Shown one piece after another: positions 46,109 through 54,179 of a stretch of DNA of 64,000 nt. Both the position numbers and the translations under genes were made by a program. Under the pieces are notes generated by a model, which did not search any database, was not told the origin of the DNA, and worked only from the letters and a program-made list of their open reading frames with translations. Position 1 is the first letter of the stretch. The number at the start of each line of letters is the position of its first letter. The DNA comes from Actimicrobium sp047621665 (lineage in GTDB: Bacteria > Pseudomonadota > Gammaproteobacteria > Burkholderiales > Burkholderiaceae_D): positions 36,958-100,957 of the forward strand of contig JBLHMB010000007.1 of NCBI GenBank assembly GCA_047621665.1. The letters are read 5' to 3'.

Positions 46109-47749
46109 TCACCAGTTTCTGAATCGCTTGGGTGGGTTGTACAAACCGCCAGACGCCCGCACCAGATCCTTCATTGTCTTGGCTGCCAGCAGATCTCTGG
46201 TCGCCAGTCGCTTGTCGATGCCGATATCTTCCGGCCGCACGATGATGCCGCGATCACGCAGGTTTTCTACCATGCGACGGTCGCGTGCCATGCCGACCGG
46301 GGTGTAACCGGCCACGCCACGGATCGCTTGTTCGCGCTCTTCGTCAGACCGGCACAGCAGCAGATTGGCGATGCCTTCTTCGGTCAGGATGTGGGTGACA
46401 TCGTCGCCATAAATCATCACCGGTGGAATCGCCATGCCGGCCTGCTCGCCCAGTTCCCAGGCATCGAGCCGATCGACAAAAGCCGGTTGCATGTGCTCGC
46501 GGAAGGTTTCGACGATCTGTACCACCAGCTTCTGGCCGCGCGGTATCGTATTTTTGCCGGCCCGAGCCTGCTGTCCGGCCTTGAGCCAGCCGGGACTGGC
46601 ATGACGCCGGCCGCGCGCATCGGCACCCATGTTGGGCGCACCACCGAAACCGGAAATGCGGCCAAGCGTGGCAGTCGACGAGTTGCCCTGCAAATCGATC
46701 TGCAAGGTCGAACCGATGAACATGTCGCACGCGTAATGACCGGCGGCCTGACACAGCGCGCGGTTGCTGCGCATCGCGCCGTCTGCGCCGGTAAAGAAAA
46801 CGTCCGGGCGCGCGCGGATGTAATCCTCCATGCCTAATTCGGAGCCAAACGAATAGACCGATTCGACAAAGCCGGCTTCAATCGCCGGGATCAGTGCCGG
46901 ATGCGGATTGAGCGCCCAGTGCTGGCAAATTTTGCCTTTCAGGCCGAGTGACTCGGCATAGGTCGGCAACAGCAGTTCGATCGCGGCGGTATCAAAACCG
47001 ATACCGTGGTTGAGTCGCTGCACGCCGTATTCGGCGTAGATGCCCTTGATCGCCATCATCGCCATCAGCACCTGGATTTCCGAAATCTGCGCCGGGTCAC
47101 GGGTGAACAGCGGTTCGATGTAATACGGCGTCGGTGCCGGCACCACGAAGTCGACCCAGTCGGCAGGGATATCGATGCGCGGCAACACGTCGACAATTTC
47201 ATTGACCTGGGCAATCACGATGCCATTCCTGAACGCGGTGGCTTCGACGATGGCCGGCGTGTCTTCGGTGTTGGGTCCGGTGTAGAGATTGCCGTGGCGG
47301 TCGGCCGCCTCGGCGGCGATCAGCGAGACGCGCGGCGTGAGGTCCACAAAATAGCGACCGTACAGTTCCAGATAGGTGTGGATCGCGCCGACCTCGATCT
47401 GGCCTGACTGCATCAAGCGCGCCAGGCGGACTGCTTGCGGACCGGAAAACGAGAAATCGAGTTTGGAAGCGATCCCTTTCTCGAAGATATCCAGATGTTC
47501 CGGCAGTGCCAGCACGGACTGCAGGATGTGCAGATCGTGCAGCACCGCCGGATTGGCCTGCACCAGGGCGCGCGCCAGAAAGTCCGCTTGCTTCTGGTTG
47601 TTGCCTTCGATGCAGACACGATCGCCGGGTTCGATCACGGCCTCCAGCAAGGCGGTCATTTTTGACGGATCGGCAATCCGACCCGTGACAAGCAAACCCC
47701 GATCGAGACGCTTGCGGCGGCTCACCGCCATCGTGTTCCACTGCTTCAT
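46109..47749 (-). CDS. mdcA: Malonate decarboxylase alpha subunit
   Basis: A 546-residue acetyl-S-ACP:malonate ACP transferase. It swaps acetate for malonate on the carrier, starting each cycle. ALLEAVIEPGDRVCIEGNNQKQADFLA and the later GADGAMRSNRALCQAAGHYACDMFIG are characteristic. It begins 2 bp after the TRAP large permease gene, so transport and decarboxylation share one transcript. Confidence 0.94.
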   Translation of the reverse strand: MKQWNTMAVSRRKRLDRGLLVTGRIADPSKMTALLEAVIEPGDRVCIEGNNQKQADFLARALVQANPAVLHDLHILQSVLALPEHLDIFEKGIASKLDFSFSGPQAVRLARLMQSGQIEVGAIHTYLELYGRYFVDLTPRVSLIAAEAADRHGNLYTGPNTEDTPAIVEATAFRNGIVIAQVNEIVDVLPRIDIPADWVDFVVPAPTPYYIEPLFTRDPAQISEIQVLMAMMAIKGIYAEYGVQRLNHGIGFDTAAIELLLPTYAESLGLKGKICQHWALNPHPALIPAIEAGFVESVYSFGSELGMEDYIRARPDVFFTGADGAMRSNRALCQAAGHYACDMFIGSTLQIDLQGNSSTATLGRISGFGGAPNMGADARGRRHASPGWLKAGQQARAGKNTIPRGQKLVVQIVETFREHMQPAFVDRLDAWELGEQAGMAIPPVMIYGDDVTHILTEEGIANLLLCRSDEEREQAIRGVAGYTPVGMARDRRMVENLRDRGIIVRPEDIGIDKRLATRDLLAAKTMKDLVRASGGLYNPPKRFRNW

Positions 47750-47751
47750 AA

Positions 47752-49104
47752 CTATCCTAGAAAGTTTGGCAAAAACATCACTATTTGTGGAAACACGGAC
47801 AACAAGGCGATATCGGCAATCATGATCAAAATGAACGGCAGCACGCCTTTGGCGATATCTTTCGGACTGATATCCGGCGCAATGCCGTTGATGACGAACA
47901 GGTTCAGACCGACTGGCGGGGTAATCAATCCCAGCTCCATGTTGATGGTCAGGATGATGCCGAACCAGATCGGGTCAAAGCCATTGTCAATAATGCCGGG
48001 CATGATGACCGGCGTGACCATCAGGATGATCGCGACCGGCGGCAGGAAGCAGCCCAGCACCAGCAGCAATACGTTGACCCAGAACAGGTAAGCCCATTTC
48101 GACAATTCCATCGCGGTCAGCCATTCGGCAGCGCTCTGGGTAATGCGCAGATAGCTCATCACGTAGGTGAACAGGAAGGCCATCGCAATGATCATCATGA
48201 TCATGCAGGATTCTTTGGCGGTACCCAGGAAGATGGAACGAATGTCGACCCACCGGTAGCATTTGTACAGCGCCACCACCAGGAACATCGCACCGAAAGC
48301 ACCGACGCCAGCGATTTCGGAAGGCGTTCCGAGTCCGCCGTACATCGCGAACATGATGACGCAGATCAGAACGATGAACGGCAACAGACGCGGCAATACT
48401 TCCAGCCGCTCACGCCAGCTGAAGTATTCAGGCACCACCACCGGTGCGGCAATGCCCGTTGCGGCGGCTTGTTCTGCGATCGCCAGCGCACTGATGCGGA
48501 CATCTTTTTTGACGCGATAGACCACATAGACCGAAAAGAAAAATGCCAGCAGCAAACCCGGAATCACGCCGGCGAGGAATAGCTTGCCGATTGATTGTTC
48601 GGTAATCAGGCCGTAAATAATCAGCGTGATCGAGGGCGGGATCAGAATGCCGAGCGTGCCGCCAGCCGCAATCAGGCCAGTGGCCAGCGCCGGCGAGTAA
48701 CCGCGCTTGCGCATTTCCGGAATACCCATGCCGCCAATGGCAGCGCAAGTGGCCGGACTGGAACCGCACAACGCCGCAAAAACGGTGCAGCCGATGATGT
48801 TGGCAACGCCCAGCGAACCGGGCAGTTTGTACATCCAGCGGTACGCCGATTCGTACAAATCCACTGCGGCCCGGGTCTTGCCAATCGCGGCTCCCATGAA
48901 AATGAACAGCGGGATTGTCAGTAACGTGAAGTTGTCCAGTTCGCCGAACAGTGTTTCGGCAACGATTTCCAGATTCATGTGTGGCATGAACATATACATG
49001 AAGCCTAGCGCCGTGGCACCCAGCGCGAACGCGATCGGCATGCCCGAGAACAGCATGATCAACGTCGCCCCGGCGTACAGCAATCCGATTTCTAGTGGCC
49101 CCAT
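47752..49104 (-). CDS. TRAP transporter large permease (DctM type)
   Basis: A 450-residue inner-membrane protein with about twelve helices, matching DctM. LLYAGATLIMLFSGMPIAFALG opens it, and GGTLGILIPPSITLIIYG and GLITPPVGLNLFVI are family motifs. With the small permease and binding protein it uses a sodium gradient for uptake; malonate is the likely substrate from context (inference), replacing the MdcF or MadLM carriers of other malonate clusters. Confidence 0.92.
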   Translation of the reverse strand: MGPLEIGLLYAGATLIMLFSGMPIAFALGATALGFMYMFMPHMNLEIVAETLFGELDNFTLLTIPLFIFMGAAIGKTRAAVDLYESAYRWMYKLPGSLGVANIIGCTVFAALCGSSPATCAAIGGMGIPEMRKRGYSPALATGLIAAGGTLGILIPPSITLIIYGLITEQSIGKLFLAGVIPGLLLAFFFSVYVVYRVKKDVRISALAIAEQAAATGIAAPVVVPEYFSWRERLEVLPRLLPFIVLICVIMFAMYGGLGTPSEIAGVGAFGAMFLVVALYKCYRWVDIRSIFLGTAKESCMIMMIIAMAFLFTYVMSYLRITQSAAEWLTAMELSKWAYLFWVNVLLLVLGCFLPPVAIILMVTPVIMPGIIDNGFDPIWFGIILTINMELGLITPPVGLNLFVINGIAPDISPKDIAKGVLPFILIMIADIALLSVFPQIVMFLPNFLG

Positions 49105-49105
49105 C

Positions 49106-49633
49106 TCAAGCTCCTGTCAAATTCTGTTGATGCCTGGCAGCCGGCGTTGTAATGCCTTCCACAATTTGTACAACCATCTGCAGCGCCAGTGTGGACAGAC
49201 CAAACGCCATCAACGAGTACGGAATCCAGAGCGCCGGTCCCCATGTTGAATCGGTCCGCCAGCCCTGGTCGTAGGCGTTGTACGTGAACTCCCATGAATT
49301 GCTGGCGATGAAAGCCACCACAATCAGCGAAAAAAAATCGCCCATCAGATGGCGAATACGATTCCAGCGGGGTGGCATCACCTCATCCATGACTTCGATA
49401 CCGACATGACCGCGCTCGGATTGCGTGTGCGCAGCCGCCAGAAAGGTCGCGCCTATCAGTAAAAAGATGCACAGCTCAATGACCCAATCGTTGGAAACAA
49501 AAAAGAAATACCGCGTGATGACGGCGTACACCAGAATCAGCGTGGCCGCAAAAATCAGAAAAGCCGAGAAAATGGCCATCCAGCGATTGAAGTGGCGCAG
49601 GCCACTTCCAATTGATTTGGCAAATAAATTCAT
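49106..49633 (-). CDS. TRAP transporter small permease (DctQ type)
   Basis: A 175-residue protein with four membrane helices in DctQ arrangement; HTQSERGHVGIEVM in the middle is a family motif. It ends 1 bp before the large permease gene starts. Confidence 0.88.
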   Translation of the reverse strand: MNLFAKSIGSGLRHFNRWMAIFSAFLIFAATLILVYAVITRYFFFVSNDWVIELCIFLLIGATFLAAAHTQSERGHVGIEVMDEVMPPRWNRIRHLMGDFFSLIVVAFIASNSWEFTYNAYDQGWRTDSTWGPALWIPYSLMAFGLSTLALQMVVQIVEGITTPAARHQQNLTGA

Positions 49634-49691
49634 TGGTAGTTTCTTGTCAGAATTACCCGGACACCACAGGTCGACGACGCAGGTGACCGCG

Positions 49692-49712
49692 CACCGTCTG
49701 CAACAGACGGTG
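49692..49712 (-). promoter_or_regulatory. Intercistronic hairpin between TRAP binding protein and permease genes
   Basis: A perfect 9-bp stem, CACCGTCTG / CAGACGGTG with a 3-base loop, lies in the 120-bp gap between the genes. There is no T-run. It may shield the upstream mRNA from 3' decay or dampen downstream expression, which would raise the ratio of binding protein to permease. Confidence 0.5.
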
Positions 49713-49753
49713 GCGGCATCACGGGTAAAGGTTAAGAAGCAGTCAGAACGTGT

Positions 49754-50788
49754 TTATTTGACGTCAAGAGCCATATCGAGCAACTTCTGGCCATTTTTGG
49801 TGTTCTCGGCGAAGTCTTTCCAGGCGGTCTTTTTAGCCAGTTCACGCCATTTGGCAAAACTCGCATCGTCCATGTCTTCGGCTTTGGCACCGGCCTTGGT
49901 GAAGACTTCCGCCAAACGCACATCGTCTTTCTTGGACTCGTCGATCGCAAACTGCTCCATGCTGGCGCCGACTTCCATGACGATTTTTTGCTGGGCTGGG
50001 GTCAACCGGTCATAGGTGCTCTTTGCCATCAGCAGCGGCTCGAACATGAACCAGAACGTATTTTTGCGCGGCGTGGTGACGAACTTCGAGACTTCATACA
50101 GGCGAAATCCCAACAGCGAGGCGCTGGAGGTGACGGCGCCGTCGAGCACACCTGTCTGCATCGCGTTGTAGACATCGGAAGAAGGCATGTTGGTAATCGA
50201 GCTGCCGGCTGCTTTGAGCATCAAGTCGAGTGACTTGCCGGCGCCGCGCATTTTCAGGCCGACCGCATCCTCCGGATTGACGACCGGTTTATCTTTGGTG
50301 GCAATACCGCCGGCCTGCCAGATCCAGGTCAGGATTTTGACGCCTTTGCCATCGATGATGCGGGTCATTTCCTTGCCGATGGGCGCTGTTTTCCAGCGCA
50401 GTCCTTGCTCGTAGCTGGTGACCAGCGCAGGCATCAGGCCAAGATTGACTTCAGGAATCTTGCCGCCTTCATAGGCAAGCGGCAGCAGCGTCATATCGAG
50501 CGCACCAGTCTGCATCGCCGAAAATTGACCCTTGGGCTTGATCAGCGAAGAGGACGGGAAAATTTGGAATTTCAATTCGCCATTGGTCCGCTTTTCGACT
50601 TCCTGCGCGAACTTGACAATCAGACGGTGGCGGAAATCCGCTTCGGGACCTTCGCCGCCGGTGAATTGGTGGGAAACCTTGATGACCTTGGTCGCTGCCA
50701 ACGCAGCAGGCATCACGCTCAGGGCGCCGAGCGCGACGGCGCCACTCAACATCATCGTGAAAGTACACTTCAAAAATGGCTTCTTCAT
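49754..50788 (-). CDS. TRAP transporter substrate-binding protein (DctP type)
   Basis: A 344-residue periplasmic binding protein with signal peptide (MKKPFLKCTFTMMLSGAVAL, cut near ALA-ATKV). The sequence shows VSHQFTGGEGPEADFRHRL, the conserved LKMRGAGKSLDLMLKAAGS region with the carboxylate-binding Arg, and the long helix typical of DctP. It heads the whole TRAP-mdc operon, facing gntR. Malonate is the likely ligand by context, although maleate is possible because a maleate isomerase is encoded opposite. Confidence 0.9.
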   Translation of the reverse strand: MKKPFLKCTFTMMLSGAVALGALSVMPAALAATKVIKVSHQFTGGEGPEADFRHRLIVKFAQEVEKRTNGELKFQIFPSSSLIKPKGQFSAMQTGALDMTLLPLAYEGGKIPEVNLGLMPALVTSYEQGLRWKTAPIGKEMTRIIDGKGVKILTWIWQAGGIATKDKPVVNPEDAVGLKMRGAGKSLDLMLKAAGSSITNMPSSDVYNAMQTGVLDGAVTSSASLLGFRLYEVSKFVTTPRKNTFWFMFEPLLMAKSTYDRLTPAQQKIVMEVGASMEQFAIDESKKDDVRLAEVFTKAGAKAEDMDDASFAKWRELAKKTAWKDFAENTKNGQKLLDMALDVK

Positions 50789-50869
50789 GCTGTATGTCTC
50801 CTAATCATGTTTTGGATATCACCGTGATATTTCTCGGGATACGTTATTGAAGGCTTCTTGTCGGCCTTC

Positions 50870-50879
50870 TTGTGTACAA
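50870..50879. promoter_or_regulatory. GntR operator candidate TTGTGTACAA
   Basis: A near-perfect palindrome between the divergent TRAP-mdc operon and gntR. FCD-type GntR repressors such as MdcY of Acinetobacter bind ATTGTATACAAT-like sites. A TATAAT (50921-50926) closer to gntR could be its -10 element. Confidence 0.6.
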
Positions 50880-50964
50880 CAACGCCTGTAATTAATACAT
50901 GACGAGGTTTAGTTTGACTTTATAATCATTAAAAGTACACCTATTAATAATAAAACTCGCCCTC

Positions 50965-51630
50965 ATGAAAAATCGAACTGTAACATTGCGCGAAGCCATA
51001 GAAGAAATGATTGCAATAGGTCAATTTCTTCCAGGACAACATTTAGATGAAACCGAATTGGCGACGCGCTTCGGTGTTTCACGCACCCCGGTCCGGGAAG
51101 CCCTCAACCAATTGATGTCAATGGGCATCATCGTCATGCGCCCACGACGTGGCGCAGTGGTCGCCGACATCGGTCCGCAGCAGTTGATCGAGATGTTCGA
51201 AGTCATGGCAGAGTTTGAAGCGATGTGTGGCCGATTGGCGGCGCGGCGCATGTCCGCTGTTGAACACAGCGCGCTGCTGGCGGCGCACGAAGCATGCAAG
51301 GAAGCGCGTGACAACGCGGATCCGGATACCTACTTTTTTCGTAATGAAGCGTTTCACGAGCACATCTACGCGGGCAGTCGCAACGCGTTTCTGGCCGAGC
51401 AGGCCAGAGCCTTGCATCGCCGCTTGCGGCCCTATCGCCGCTTGCAATTGCGCGTGCGTAATCGCACCACGGTTTCTTATGATGAACACGAAAAAATCGT
51501 GCAGGCCATCATTGCCGGCAACAGCGAACTGACCGTTGAATTGCTGCGACAGCACATCACGGTTCAAGGCGAGCGATTCGCGGACTTGATTGCCGCACTG
51601 CCGAAGCTATCGGACAAAAAAACAGCATAA
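50965..51630 (+). CDS. GntR/FCD transcriptional regulator of malonate genes (MdcY-like)
   Basis: A 221-residue regulator. The N-terminal winged helix has FLPGQHLDETELATRFGVSRTPVREAL. The C-terminal FCD domain has the metal-ligand pattern NEAFHEHIY, DEHEKIVQAI and LRQHITVQG, likely sensing a carboxylate. Divergent to the TRAP-mdc operon and in front of a maleate isomerase gene; it probably represses both and is released by malonate or a related acid. Confidence 0.88.
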   Translation: MKNRTVTLREAIEEMIAIGQFLPGQHLDETELATRFGVSRTPVREALNQLMSMGIIVMRPRRGAVVADIGPQQLIEMFEVMAEFEAMCGRLAARRMSAVEHSALLAAHEACKEARDNADPDTYFFRNEAFHEHIYAGSRNAFLAEQARALHRRLRPYRRLQLRVRNRTTVSYDEHEKIVQAIIAGNSELTVELLRQHITVQGERFADLIAALPKLSDKKTA

Positions 51631-51713
51631 AAAAATCCGGCGCACGTCATCAGACCGGAATTCATTCTGAAGCACACCACTCCTTGTTGTGCATCACTAC
51701 CCAGGAGTCATCC

Positions 51714-52466
51714 ATGCAAAAGCTCTATCGTATCGGTCAAATCGTACCCAGTTCAAATACGACCATGGAGACCGAAATACCCGCAATGCTGATGGCGCGA
51801 CAAGCCATCTTGCCCGAGCGTTTTACTTTCCATTCCAGCCGGATGCGAATGAAAAACGTGGTCAAGGAAGAGCTGGCGGCCATGGATGGTGAATCCGATC
51901 GCTGCGCACTCGAATTGAGTGATGCCCGTGTCGATGTGCTTGGTTATGCGTGTCTGGTGGCCATCATGGCGATGGGCCATGGTTATCATCGCAAGTCGGA
52001 AGCACGCCTCAAGGCACATACCGCCGCAAACGGTGCGGATGCGCCGGTCGTGACCAGTGCGGGTGCACTGATTGATGCCTTGAAGGTGATCGGTGCAAAA
52101 CGCATCGTCGTCGTCGCGCCGTACATGAAGCCACTGACCGAACTGGTGGTTGACTACATCCGCAACGAAGGTTTTGAAGTTGTTGATTATCGTGCGCTGG
52201 AAATTCCGGACAATCTTGAAGTCGGCCGTCATGACCCTGCCCTGCTGCCTGCCATCGTCGCACAAATGGATACCAGCAATGTGGACGCCATCGTGCTGTC
52301 GGCTTGCGTGCAGATGCCGTCCTTGCCGGTCATAGCGCAGGTCGAAGCGCTGACCGGCAAGCCGGTCATTACGGCTGCGGTCGCCACCACTTATGCGATG
52401 CTCAAGCAACTGAATCTGGAGACCCGGGTACCGGGCGCCGGCGCGCTGCTCTCGGGTGCCTACTAA
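51714..52466 (+). CDS. maiA: Maleate cis-trans isomerase (Asp/Glu racemase family)
   Basis: A 250-residue enzyme converting maleate to fumarate. YRIGQIVPSSNTTMETEIPAM is the family signature, with two catalytic Cys in GYACLVAIM and LSACVQMPSL. The start ATG 51714 has a leader with AGGAG. A neighbouring branch of the same superfamily is arylmalonate decarboxylase, but the sequence blocks match maleate isomerase (NicE/MaiA) more closely. Same direction as gntR, 83 bp apart; a strong terminator follows. Its link to the malonate operon is not a standard pathway. Confidence 0.88.
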   Translation: MQKLYRIGQIVPSSNTTMETEIPAMLMARQAILPERFTFHSSRMRMKNVVKEELAAMDGESDRCALELSDARVDVLGYACLVAIMAMGHGYHRKSEARLKAHTAANGADAPVVTSAGALIDALKVIGAKRIVVVAPYMKPLTELVVDYIRNEGFEVVDYRALEIPDNLEVGRHDPALLPAIVAQMDTSNVDAIVLSACVQMPSLPVIAQVEALTGKPVITAAVATTYAMLKQLNLETRVPGAGALLSGAY

Positions 52467-52520
52467 CCAGTTGTCGGGGCGCGGCCGGCCCGGCTGACCA
52501 GCGTCCGGCGAGGACAAAAT

Positions 52521-52555
52521 AAAAGAGGCATGCAGCTTGGCTGCATGCCTCTTTT
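52521..52555. terminator. Bidirectional terminator after maiA
   Basis: A 16-bp perfect stem (AAAAGAGGCATGCAGC / GCTGCATGCCTCTTTT) with a 3-base loop. A's on one side and T's on the other make it work in both directions, ending maiA (+) and the tmm operon (-). Confidence 0.9.
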
Positions 52556-52603
52556 GTTGTCTGAACCGGCTAACGCGTTACCGCGACCCAGCCGATAGAC
52601 ACA

Positions 52604-52714
52604 TTAAAGCTTGGTCACAAAGGTGCGCGCCTGATACAGCGCGAGCCCGCTGAGAATAACGATGACGACAACGGCGAGAATATCGGCTCCCGGAAAGCCC
52701 CAGAATTCGGACAT
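52604..52714 (-). CDS. 36-residue single-pass membrane peptide
   Basis: ATG 52714 is preceded by AAGGAG at proper spacing. The product starts MSEFWGFPGADILAVVVIVI, has a single hydrophobic helix (about 11-26) and ends ALYQARTFVTKL. It is the last gene of the tmm operon, before the bidirectional terminator. No family recognised. Its strong ribosome site and position argue for a true gene. A role as partner of the EamA permease in the operon is speculation. Confidence 0.65.
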   Translation of the reverse strand: MSEFWGFPGADILAVVVIVILSGLALYQARTFVTKL

Positions 52715-52779
52715 GGAATCTCCTTGTTAAATTAAATGGATGGAAGACGCCCCTTTGCTGCAGGGCGGTTTGCGATGAC

Positions 52780-53073
52780 TCAGGCCAGTTCGGTATCAAG
52801 CATGCGCTGACGGCCGAAGTCGTTGAGACGGAATTTGAAAAGAATCCGGCCAACGCCGAAGTAACCGTCATCATCAATTTTCTCTTCAACACTTTCAATG
52901 ATGCCGCTGGAAAACAGATCGGCCAGCGTGACGCGCGTGTTGCCGCGCCAATACGGCCCCTCCAGACCATACTCGGCCATGATGAGATCGGTGACTTGCC
53001 AATCCCAGAGTCCGTCATCTTTACTGTCATTGATCAGCTGGAGAAGTCGACCTTTCATGTGTAATTTTTTCAT
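52780..53073 (-). CDS. Small winged-helix-like protein in the tmm operon
   Basis: A 97-residue soluble protein; ATG 53073 is preceded by GGAG. The pattern of helices (MKGRLLQLINDSKDDGLWDW...VTDLIMAEYGL), a TRVTLADLFSSGIIESVEE helix pair and the beta-wing VGRILFKFRLNDFGRQRM looks like a PadR- or MarR-like winged helix lacking a sensor domain. I do not recognise a family. It lies 17 bp after the EamA gene, so it may be an operon-linked regulator. Confidence 0.6.
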   Translation of the reverse strand: MKKLHMKGRLLQLINDSKDDGLWDWQVTDLIMAEYGLEGPYWRGNTRVTLADLFSSGIIESVEEKIDDDGYFGVGRILFKFRLNDFGRQRMLDTELA

Positions 53074-53090
53074 GCTGTGATCTCCGGTAA

Positions 53091-54179
53091 TCAGGGTTGA
53101 GCCGGCGCGTCAGCGCTGGCTTTTGCCTTGTTTTTCGATACGGCACGCACGACTTCCAGCACTTCGTCGCTTTCGGTGTACATCACGAATCCGCCCAGCA
53201 CGAAAAGCACCAGACCAGCAAGGAAGTTCCAAGCGGGAAGTGTGAACGTGAAGATACCCAGAAAAATCACGGCAAACAGACCGTACAGTGCCGCAATCGC
53301 CTGCCCGCGCCCGACACCGATCAACGGGAAGGACTTGTACCAGGAGACATAACAGAAGGCGAAGCTCACACCCGCCAATGACAGCCAGCCCATCGCAGCC
53401 CAGTTGAATGTCGCCACGACCAGTTCCACGACCGGCTGATCGGTGAACAAATAAATGCCCGGCAAGATCAACGCCACCCAATAAATCACTTCGGCGGTGA
53501 AGCGCACCGTGATACCGACATCCGGATCGGCCACATCGAGGCCGCGTCCGGCAATCGCGCCTTCGATTCCCCAGCCCAGTGCCGCCATTGCACCGCCCAG
53601 ATAACCGAGCCAGCCACTGTCGCCGGTGCCAGTGAATTCGGCGATGATGCCTGGCGCATACACGGTCACACCACCAGCAAGAATGATGAAGATACCGATG
53701 GCGGCACGCTTGGTAATTTTTTCCTGGTACCACAGCCGGGCAAGTGTCGCGCCAATAATCGGATACATCAATGCGGAAATGGCAGCAAAAGCCCCACCGA
53801 TGTAGCCCATCGCCAGATAGGATCCGAAGATCGCAATCGGGCCGCCAAAAATGGCACCGATGAAAAACCATTTGGAAATATTGCGCATCTGCCGGATCGT
53901 GCGCCCGAATTCACCCCATTTGCCAAGGACACCGGTCCAGACGAACAGGAAGAACAGCACCGCGACCGCATTGAACGTGGTCAGCACCGCTGCTGCCAGC
54001 AAAAACTCGGCGTTGGTGTCGTAGCTCAAGTTGACATACGGCGCTTCGAACCAGACTGCCGAACCGGGCACATACCAGGCGCCCCACAGCACAGCAGCCC
54101 ACAGGGCCCACATAAAGCCCCAGCGAATGCTGCTGGAAGTAAAGCGCGCACGGGCCTGAGTCAGGCTCGCAGACGTCAT
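53091..54179 (-). CDS. EamA/DMT-type permease in the tmm operon
   Basis: A 362-residue integral membrane protein with ten helices. WGFMWALWAAVLWGAWYVPGSAVW opens the first EamA-like half, and the second ends with a charged cytoplasmic tail. It overlaps the tmm stop by four bases (ATGA). It probably carries a small amine or its N-oxide. It is not the BCCT carrier or ABC system usually found near tmm. Confidence 0.85.
   Translation of the reverse strand: MTSASLTQARARFTSSSIRWGFMWALWAAVLWGAWYVPGSAVWFEAPYVNLSYDTNAEFLLAAAVLTTFNAVAVLFFLFVWTGVLGKWGEFGRTIRQMRNISKWFFIGAIFGGPIAIFGSYLAMGYIGGAFAAISALMYPIIGATLARLWYQEKITKRAAIGIFIILAGGVTVYAPGIIAEFTGTGDSGWLGYLGGAMAALGWGIEGAIAGRGLDVADPDVGITVRFTAEVIYWVALILPGIYLFTDQPVVELVVATFNWAAMGWLSLAGVSFAFCYVSWYKSFPLIGVGRGQAIAALYGLFAVIFLGIFTFTLPAWNFLAGLVLFVLGGFVMYTESDEVLEVVRAVSKNKAKASADAPAQP

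Noticed and set aside
51714..52466. Arylmalonate decarboxylase as the identity of the racemase-family gene
   Set aside because: Attractive next to malonate genes, but the blocks PSSNTTMETEIPAM and the two-Cys pattern fit maleate isomerase better.
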